From the NCBI GenBank assembly GCA_003022745.1, contig PXSU01000013.1:1-9102 (forward strand): a stretch of DNA of 9,102 nt, in the 5' to 3' direction. The notes beneath the pieces are model-generated. The model saw nothing but the letters and a program-made list of their open reading frames with translations, was not told where the DNA came from and ran no database searches. Numbering within the stretch: position 1 is the first letter of the stretch; the number at the start of each line of letters is the position of its first letter. Below, in pieces: positions 1 through 4,558 of this stretch. This DNA comes from Halobacteriales archaeon SW_9_67_25. GTDB taxonomy: Archaea > Halobacteriota > Halobacteria > Halobacteriales > Haloarculaceae. A program made the position numbers and the translations under genes.

Positions 1-515
1 GCGGGTGCGTTGATGGTCATGCTCGTCGAGACTTCGTCGAGGGGGATACCCTCGAAGACCCGTTCCATGTCCCGAAGCGAGTCGATGGCGACGCCGGTCT
101 TGCCGACTTCACCGGCGGCCATCGGGTCGTCGGAGTCGTGGCCCATCTGCGTCGGGAGGTCGAAGGCCATCGACAGCCCGGTCTGGCCCTCGTCCAGGAG
201 GTACTGGAAGCGCTCGTTGGTCTCGGCGGCCGTGCCCATGCCGGCGTACTGGCGCATCGTCCACAGGCGACCGCGGTACATCGTCGGGTAGACGCCGCGG
301 GTGTAGGGTTCCTCGCCGGGGTAGCCCAGGTCCTCCTCGTAGTCGAAGTCGTCGATGTCCTCGGGGGTGTAGAGACGCTGTACGTCCTGACCGCCGGTGT
401 CGGTGGTGAACGTCTCCCTGCGCTCGCCGAAGCGGTCGAGGACGGGTTCGAGCGTCTCCTCCTCCCAAGCTTCCTTCGCGGAGCGGATCTCCTCCAGGTC
501 CGCTTGCTCGAACAT
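1..515 (-). CDS. mcmA: Methylmalonyl-CoA mutase, large (catalytic) subunit, N-terminal part, cut by window edge
   Basis: This gene enters from the left edge; only its first 171 codons are visible. The enzyme isomerises (R)-methylmalonyl-CoA to succinyl-CoA with adenosylcobalamin, in the cytoplasm, in propionyl-CoA assimilation and in the methylaspartate cycle of haloarchaea. Visible signatures are PTMY (residues 77-80), [16 protein letters not shown] (85-100), and [21 protein letters not shown] (about 105-125), which are the conserved front strands of the TIM-barrel substrate domain. In archaea the family is split into a large substrate-binding subunit of roughly 560 residues and a small B12-binding subunit; only the former is seen here. 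The ATG at 515-513 is preceded by a Shine-Dalgarno run and gives the usual N-terminus. It lies 107 nt downstream of the GNAT gene on the same strand, so read-through transcription is possible, although a TATA-like element in the gap may serve it. Family assignment is firm; full length cannot be judged. Confidence 0.93.
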   Translation of the reverse strand, partial: MFEQADLEEIRSAKEAWEEETLEPVLDRFGERRETFTTDTGGQDVQRLYTPEDIDDFDYEEDLGYPGEEPYTRGVYPTMYRGRLWTMRQYAGMGTAAETNERFQYLLDEGQTGLSMAFDLPTQMGHDSDDPMAAGEVGKTGVAIDSLRDMERVFEGIPLDEVSTSMTINAP

Positions 516-547
516 ACCTCCCTCCAGTGGACCGGCGGCCTTAACCC
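516..547 (-). promoter_or_regulatory. Shine-Dalgarno and weak TATA-like element before the mutase gene
   Basis: Read on the minus strand, GGAGGGAGGT ends directly before the ATG; the outer GGAGG (525-521) is 5 nt from the start, a good Shine-Dalgarno distance. Further out, GGGTTAA (547-541) lies about 28 nt before the ATG, the distance of a leaderless TATA box. The two signals contradict each other if transcription starts at the ATG, so the Shine-Dalgarno suggests a longer transcript, possibly from the acetyltransferase promoter. The TATA reading is weak. Confidence 0.45.
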
Positions 548-622
548 TTCGTGCGGCCCCGGCTCATCGGCTGTTCGACGGACGCCCGTTTTCCTGCCTC
601 ACCGCCGCGGTTCGTGCAGCTA

Positions 623-1204
623 TCATCCGGTATCGTATTTGTAGGTCGCCTCCTCGGGGTCGATGCCGAAGTCCTCGGGACCCTCCTGGGGTTCCTGGTC
701 TTCCTCGTCGCGGGCACGGGCACGCTTGAATGCCTCGCGCAGTCGCGTGGGTACGTGGAACCGGGTCGGATCGACGCACATCGGCACGGCATCGGGTGCG
801 AGTGACTCCTGTTTGGTGCTGAGCCGCGTCTGCAGTCGGTCGGGGAGGCGGGATACCTCTATCCGTTCGAAGCCGAACTGTCGGAGGTACTCCGGCGCGC
901 CGGTCAGCGCGTACACCTCCTCGAACCCCTCGTCGCCCGCGGTCTTGACTAGGCGCTCGACGACGTGGGCGCCCACACCCTGGTCACGCCACTCCTCGAG
1001 GACGCCGATACTCGTCAGTTCACAGACCTCGCCGTCGTCGGTCCTGTGTATCCGTATCCGGCCAAATCCCGCCCGTTCGTTCTCTTCCTCGTCGACCGCG
1101 ATGACGTAGTCACGGGAGCGAAACGCCGTCTCGTCTAAGCCCATCGCCTCGATGTGGTCGAGTAGCCAGACCTCGTCGCGGTTGCGGGCGTCCCGGACGT
1201 ACAT
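623..1204 (-). CDS. GNAT-family N-acetyltransferase
   Basis: A 193-residue cytoplasmic protein of the GCN5-related N-acetyltransferase fold, which moves the acetyl group of acetyl-CoA to an amine on a small molecule or protein. The acetyl-CoA pyrophosphate loop is visible as RDQGVG at residues 73-78 (pattern R-x-x-G-x-G), preceded by strand beta4 with SIGV (65-68) and followed by helix AHVVERLVKTA (79-89). A later segment YALTGAPEYLRQFGFERIEV (98-117) is the typical motif B end of the fold, where Tyr106 and the FGF turn are common. Residues about 125-193 form a charged C-terminal extension beyond the core, ending in an acidic, probably flexible tail. Start ATG at 1204 fits a leaderless promoter. 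It is divergent from the Lrp/AsnC regulator gene and lies upstream of the mutase gene. The substrate cannot be told from the sequence. Confidence 0.88.
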   Translation of the reverse strand: MYVRDARNRDEVWLLDHIEAMGLDETAFRSRDYVIAVDEEENERAGFGRIRIHRTDDGEVCELTSIGVLEEWRDQGVGAHVVERLVKTAGDEGFEEVYALTGAPEYLRQFGFERIEVSRLPDRLQTRLSTKQESLAPDAVPMCVDPTRFHVPTRLREAFKRARARDEEDQEPQEGPEDFGIDPEEATYKYDTG

Positions 1205-1228
1205 ATCACGCAGTTACGCCCCGGTCGG

Positions 1229-1238
1229 CAAAAGCATA
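1229..1238 (-). promoter_or_regulatory. TATA-like element for the GNAT gene
   Basis: On the minus strand the stretch AGTATGCTTTTG covers this position, with the TTTT part centred 27-28 nt before the ATG at 1204. That is the spacing seen for leaderless haloarchaeal transcripts. No Shine-Dalgarno lies between it and the start. The match to a haloarchaeal TATA box is moderate. Confidence 0.4.
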
Positions 1239-1302
1239 CTGCCGCTGTGGGCCGGCTGCGGGCGTCTGCCGTCGTCGGAGGCTCATTGCTTGCGTCCACC
1301 GG

Positions 1303-1308
1303 TATAAA
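1303..1308 (+). promoter_or_regulatory. TATA box of the Lrp/AsnC regulator gene (leaderless)
   Basis: TATAAA, within GGTATAAAGTGG, is centred about 27 nt before the ATG at 1333, so transcription would begin at or within a base or two of the start codon. This decides the start: an in-frame GTG at 1309 would lie inside or next to the TATA box and would precede the initiation site. The divergent GNAT promoter is about 70 bp away, so the 128-bp gap between the genes holds both promoters. Confidence 0.65.
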
Positions 1309-1332
1309 GTGGCTCCCTCACACACGTCGAGT

Positions 1333-1809
1333 ATGGTACACGAGAACGTCGACGAGGTGGACGAGGCCATCCTGTACGCGCTACAGGAGGACGCCCGGAT
1401 GTCCTCCGGGGATATCGCGGAGCGCACCGGGATGGCCGACAGCACGGTCCGCAAGCGCATCCAGCGCCTCGAATCCGACGGAGTCCTCAAGGGGTACACA
1501 GCCGAAGTGAACTACCAGCGGTCGGGCTACCCGCTCCGGATGTTGCTCTACTGTACCGCTGTGATCCCGGAACGCGGCGACCTGCTACCGGAGATACTGG
1601 CCATCGACGGCGTCGTGTCGGTCCAGGAACTGGTCACGGGCGAGCAGAACCTCCTCGTGACGGCCGTCGGCGAGTCCGACAGCGAAATCACGCCCGTCGC
1701 ACAGGAGCTGCTCGGGATGGGACTGACCGTCGCCGACGAAGTGCTCGTCCGGAGCCACGAGACGACGCCGTTCGGCGGTTTCCACCCCGAGAGACAGGAG
1801 GAGTCCTAA
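1333..1809 (+). CDS. Lrp/AsnC-family transcriptional regulator
   Basis: A 158-residue DNA-binding regulator. Residues about 6-58 form a winged helix-turn-helix: DEVDEAILYALQEDARMS (7-24), then SGDIAERTGMADSTVRKRIQ (25-44), with recognition helix STVRKRIQRLESDG and the typical GVLKGY turn (50-55). Residues about 68-145 form the RAM/AsnC effector domain with alternating strands (MLLYCTAVI, VVSVQELVTGEQNLLVTAVG, LTVADEVLVRSHETT). Such proteins assemble as dimers or octamers and usually respond to amino acids or related metabolites; here the ligand is unknown. The length is standard for the haloarchaeal family. It is divergent from the GNAT gene, and its TAA shares 4 bp with the stop codon of the convergent amidohydrolase gene. 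Possible targets include its own and the GNAT promoter. Family assignment is firm; target and ligand are not known. Confidence 0.92.
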   Translation: MVHENVDEVDEAILYALQEDARMSSGDIAERTGMADSTVRKRIQRLESDGVLKGYTAEVNYQRSGYPLRMLLYCTAVIPERGDLLPEILAIDGVVSVQELVTGEQNLLVTAVGESDSEITPVAQELLGMGLTVADEVLVRSHETTPFGGFHPERQEES

Positions 1810-2822
1810 CGGACGACCCGGTCGACATCGAGCGCGGTCGCGCGCCGGACGACAGCCCGGACCGGGTCTTCGACGCCCGCCAGGTTGTCCGACTCCCCGT
1901 CGATGACGACCAGCGCCGCCCGTCGACCGGGCTCGATCAGGCCACAGTCGAGACCGACTGCCTCGGCGCCGTTGACCGTCGCCATCCGGAGCACTTCCCG
2001 GGCAGTCACGTCGAAGCGTTTGGCCGTCCACGCCATCTCCCGCAGCATCGAGGGCGGATTCAGCATGACGTTGTCCGTCCCCAGGGCGACAGTCGTCTGA
2101 TCGAGCAGGTCCCGTACCGGCGGCCGGCCGACGCCCAGTATTTCGTTCGCGCGCGGGCACACGGCGACCGGGACGGCCTGGTCTGCCACGCGCTTCAGGT
2201 GTTCGCGCCCCGCGTGAACCATGTGGACGAGCAGGTCCGGTTCGAGGTCGAGTGCAGGGTGGATGTCGGTCGCGTCGGGTTCGCCGGCGTGAATCGCGAA
2301 GGGAACACCACGCTCCCGGGCGGCGGCACGCTCGGCCCTGAAGTCGTCGTCGTTCGCGCCGCTCGCACCGTAGCCGTCGGCCACATCCAGGACAGCCTCG
2401 TCCCCACTGCCGAAGATGAACGGGTCGACGGCGACCGTCTCTCCAGCCTCGCGGAGTGCGCGTGCCCCATCCATCCCCGACTCGCGGAAGTCCAGGTGGG
2501 AGACCGTCCCGGTCCGGTGCATGAACCGGAGCGTCCGGCGCATCGCTGTCACGAGTTCGGAGCGGTCGGCAGCCGCCAGTCGCCGGTGTTTCAGGCTGTC
2601 CGGCGGTGCGACCGCCTCGTCCAGCGAGAGCCCGACGGCGGCCTCCTTCGCTACCGAATCGCCGAGGTGCGTGTGGGCGTTGACGAACGCCGGCAGGATG
2701 ATGTCTCCTGATGCTGTCTCCGCCTCCTCGACGGCCGCGATGGAACCACCCTCGACGACGACGCGCCCGCGGACTGGCTCGAAGGACTCCCCGGCCAGTA
2801 TGGTTCCCTCCAACTCTTCCAT
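1806..2822 (-). CDS. Amidohydrolase-family metal-dependent hydrolase (cytosine-deaminase/TrzA-like)
   Basis: A 338-residue cytoplasmic hydrolase of the amidohydrolase superfamily, which uses one or two metal ions to deaminate or hydrolyse C-N bonds, often in ring compounds. The metal-binding HxH is in NAHTHLGDS (H50, H52), the third His in IHAGE (H178, E181), the fourth in HMVHA (H200 or H203), and the catalytic Asp in LGTDN (D250). A small beta-sandwich flanks the barrel: residues 1-40 before it, and ATVNGAEAVGLDCGLIEPGRRAALVVID (281-308) after it, the standard C-terminal signature. It is short compared with the roughly 400-450 residues of SsnA/TrzA relatives. I chose the ATG at 2822 because it begins at the expected first strand and has a TATA-like box 28 nt upstream. 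An in-frame ATG at 2936 would add 38 residues with no family match. It is divergent from dabB. The substrate is unknown. Confidence 0.85.
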   Translation of the reverse strand: MEELEGTILAGESFEPVRGRVVVEGGSIAAVEEAETASGDIILPAFVNAHTHLGDSVAKEAAVGLSLDEAVAPPDSLKHRRLAAADRSELVTAMRRTLRFMHRTGTVSHLDFRESGMDGARALREAGETVAVDPFIFGSGDEAVLDVADGYGASGANDDDFRAERAAARERGVPFAIHAGEPDATDIHPALDLEPDLLVHMVHAGREHLKRVADQAVPVAVCPRANEILGVGRPPVRDLLDQTTVALGTDNVMLNPPSMLREMAWTAKRFDVTAREVLRMATVNGAEAVGLDCGLIEPGRRAALVVIDGESDNLAGVEDPVRAVVRRATALDVDRVVR

Positions 2823-2827
2823 ACCCA

Positions 2828-2846
2828 CGTAACGACTACTGTTACG
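2828..2846. repeat. Perfect inverted repeat CGTAAC-N7-GTTACG, probable operator
   Basis: CGTAAC (2828-2833) and GTTACG (2841-2846) are exact reverse complements separated by 7 nt. The repeat lies between the TATA-like box of the amidohydrolase gene and its start codon (6 to 24 nt before the ATG), so a protein bound here would block transcription or assembly at that promoter. The arm size and spacing suit a dimeric helix-turn-helix regulator. The 9-mer CACGTAACG that includes the left arm recurs in front of dabB. No binding protein can be named from the sequence. Confidence 0.5.
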
Positions 2847-2853
2847 AATATGA
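2847..2853 (-). promoter_or_regulatory. TATA-like box of the amidohydrolase gene
   Basis: Minus-strand TCATATT, preceded by an A-rich run, is centred about 28 nt before the ATG at 2822. This supports a leaderless transcript starting at that codon. It directly abuts the inverted repeat at 2828-2846. Confidence 0.5.
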
Positions 2854-2959
2854 TTTTCTATTTGATCTGCTGTGATGATCGCCACCCCGGATGGATCGAC
2901 CGCCCCGTCCGGCTCCGGGCCCGCCGAGCGCGACATCGCGAATGTAATGTTCTATAATA

Positions 2960-2967
2960 CCATATTA
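2960..2967 (-). promoter_or_regulatory. Second TATA-like box, minus strand, facing the amidohydrolase gene
   Basis: Minus-strand TAATATGG is centred about 27 nt before an in-frame ATG at 2936. It could drive a longer transcript of the amidohydrolase gene, either giving a 38-residue N-terminal extension or simply an untranslated leader. The segment is part of a general AT-rich island, so the match may be by chance. Confidence 0.3.
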
Positions 2968-2980
2968 GCGAACGATTCGG

Positions 2981-3000
2981 TAAAATAAATAAACTTAATA
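2981..3000 (+). promoter_or_regulatory. Probable promoter of the dabBA operon
   Basis: A very AT-rich stretch (TAAAATAAATAAACTTAA and following bases) is the only strong TATA-like sequence on the plus strand before dabB. A TATA box centred about 2985-2995 would place the transcript start near 3012-3022 and leave a leader of roughly 50-60 nt. No clear Shine-Dalgarno precedes the dabB ATG at 3071, so the leader would be of the type without one. The whole block 2941-3000 has 14 G or C in 60 bases, in sharp contrast to the genes around it. Confidence 0.5.
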
Positions 3001-3020
3001 CACGTAACGTTCTTAGTACG
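3001..3020. repeat. Imperfect second copy of the CGTAAC palindrome before dabB
   Basis: CACGTAACG at 3001-3009 is identical to 2826-2834, and the right side AGTACG (3015-3020) is a partial match to the other arm, giving CGTA-N10-TACG. It would overlap the expected dabB transcript start. This suggests a second, weaker site for the factor that binds 2828-2846, so that the divergent amidohydrolase and dab units are co-regulated. The similarity is short, so the call is tentative. Confidence 0.35.
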
Positions 3021-3070
3021 CGAGTAGAGGCGGCCATCCGTTCGAGCGTGGGTCGCCGACACAGCGAACG

Positions 3071-4558
3071 ATGTCAGGACACGAACGCGGAAAGACAGTC
3101 GGAGAGTTGCCCTCCCCGGGAGGCGCTGAATCGCGCGTGCCGTTGCTGCTCACGCGAGTGGTGTGGTCCCTGTGGGCAGGGAGTCTCGTCGCTCTCGTCG
3201 GTCACCTGGTCAGTGGCTGGTCGTGGGCCTTCCCGGGAGTCGTGGCCGTGGATGGCCTCACAGTCGTGATGTGGGCGACGGTCACCTTCTTCAGCGGAAT
3301 CGTCCACAGCTACTCGCGGCGCTACATGGCAGGGAGCCGGTACGTCGACCGCTTTTTCGGCGGCGTGTTCGCGTTCACACTCGTCGTGATGGCCCTGGTC
3401 GCCGCCGATAGCGCCGTCCTGTTCGGCCTCGCCTGGCTGGCCATGGGGCTCGTGATGGCCGAACTGATCGGTGCCATCCGGGGCTGGCCACAGGCCAGAA
3501 CCGCGGCAGCGTTCGCACGGCGGTACTTTCTCGCCAGTAGCGCGCTGGTCGGCCTGGCTCTCGGGACGCTGTGGTGGGACACCGGCGCGACGACGATTGG
3601 CGGTATGGCGTCGGCTCTCGGCGCCAGTCCCTCGGTGCCAGTCCTGTTCGCTGCCGGAGCACTCCTCCTTGCGGCGATGATACAGTCTGCACTGCTCCCG
3701 TTTCACTCGTGGCTGCTCGCGTCGATGACGGCACCCACGCCGGCCTCGGCGCTGATGCACGCGGGATTCGTCAACGCCGGCGGAATACTGCTCGTGCGCT
3801 TTGCCCCTGTGGCGACTGTCGACTCTCGCGTCATGCTTGCAGTCCTGCTCGTCGGGGCGGCGAGCGCGCTCGGTGGCAAGCTCCTGAAAAGCGTCCAGTC
3901 GGACGTCAAAGGCCAGCTGGGTTGCTCGACTGTCGGACAGATGGGCTTTATGCTCATGCAGGCCGGGCTGGGCTTTTTCGGTGCCGCTATCACGCACCTC
4001 GTGCTGCACGGCTTCTACAAGGCCTATCACTTCCTCGCCTCGGGTGGCCAGGTCGCCCACGAGAGCCCCGCCGAATCGGCACCGCGGGAGGTGCCAGGAC
4101 CGCTCGGCGTCGCCGTGATCGGTCTCACGGCGCTGGCCGGGGGTGGCGTCTTCGTGGCGCTGACCGGCAAGGGAACCGGACTCGACAGCGGCCTCCTGCT
4201 CACGCTGCTCGTGGTACTGACGGTAATGCACGCCGCACGCGAGGTGGTCGCGGCGGCCTCGGTCCCGACAGCGGTTCGCTACGGTGCGGTCCCGCTGGTC
4301 GCGATTCCGGCCCTCGCCATCTACGCCGCGTTCTTCAACGTCGTCGCAGGCTTGCTGGCCGGCCTTCCCGCGGTCGGAGGGCCGGCGGAACTGACGGTGG
4401 TCCACGGGCTCGTGGCCGTGGCGTTCGTCGTCGCGTACCTCGCGATCGAGAGTGGCGCCTATCGGTACAGCACCCGGCTGTACGTCGCACTGGTGAACAC
4501 GACCTACGCCCCAGCGGGAACTCTGCTGACGTCCACGGAGGAGTACAATGAGCACTGA
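3071..4558 (+). CDS. dabB: DabB: membrane subunit of the DAB inorganic-carbon accumulation system (NuoL/MrpA-like)
   Basis: A 495-residue integral membrane protein of the proton-conducting transporter family (PF00361), related to complex I subunit NuoL but found paired with DabA (DUF2309). DAB complexes couple cation flow across the membrane to bicarbonate formation in the cytoplasm. After a polar N-terminus of about 22 residues, around 13 hydrophobic segments run from about residue 25 to 462. The core motif is ALLPFHSWLLASMTAPTPAS (207-226), followed by ALMHAGFVNAGGILLVRFAP (227-246), whose NAGG is typical of DabB. QSDVKGQLGCSTVGQMGFM (276-294) and HGFYKAYHFLASG (313-325, Lys317) match conserved antiporter helices. 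The NuoL Glu of WEGVG aligns with Leu123 and the NuoL Lys of KSAQLP with Gln205. The start is the first ATG downstream of the AT-rich promoter. It overlaps dabA by 11 bp. Confidence 0.9.
   Translation: MSGHERGKTVGELPSPGGAESRVPLLLTRVVWSLWAGSLVALVGHLVSGWSWAFPGVVAVDGLTVVMWATVTFFSGIVHSYSRRYMAGSRYVDRFFGGVFAFTLVVMALVAADSAVLFGLAWLAMGLVMAELIGAIRGWPQARTAAAFARRYFLASSALVGLALGTLWWDTGATTIGGMASALGASPSVPVLFAAGALLLAAMIQSALLPFHSWLLASMTAPTPASALMHAGFVNAGGILLVRFAPVATVDSRVMLAVLLVGAASALGGKLLKSVQSDVKGQLGCSTVGQMGFMLMQAGLGFFGAAITHLVLHGFYKAYHFLASGGQVAHESPAESAPREVPGPLGVAVIGLTALAGGGVFVALTGKGTGLDSGLLLTLLVVLTVMHAAREVVAAASVPTAVRYGAVPLVAIPALAIYAAFFNVVAGLLAGLPAVGGPAELTVVHGLVAVAFVVAYLAIESGAYRYSTRLYVALVNTTYAPAGTLLTSTEEYNEH
4537..4543 (+). 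promoter_or_regulatory. Shine-Dalgarno for dabA inside the end of dabB
   Basis: GGAGGAG ends 4 nt before the dabA ATG at 4548 and lies inside the last codons of dabB. With the overlapping stop and start (dabB stop 4556-4558), it indicates translational coupling, as expected for subunits of one complex. It is one of only two strong Shine-Dalgarno sequences seen at gene starts in this window; the other is before the mutase gene. Confidence 0.8.

Noticed and set aside
1213..1218. GTTACG half-site in front of the GNAT gene
   Set aside because: There is no partner arm at the right spacing, and a single 6-mer is expected by chance at this length.
1309..1332. GTG start at 1309 for the Lrp/AsnC regulator
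   Set aside because: It overlaps or adjoins the TATA box and precedes the expected transcript start; the ATG at 1333 gives the typical N-terminus.
2875..2988. A 37-codon plus-strand small frame beginning MIATPDGS
   Set aside because: It has no Shine-Dalgarno or TATA box at a suitable distance, crosses the AT-rich promoter island, and resembles nothing I recognise.
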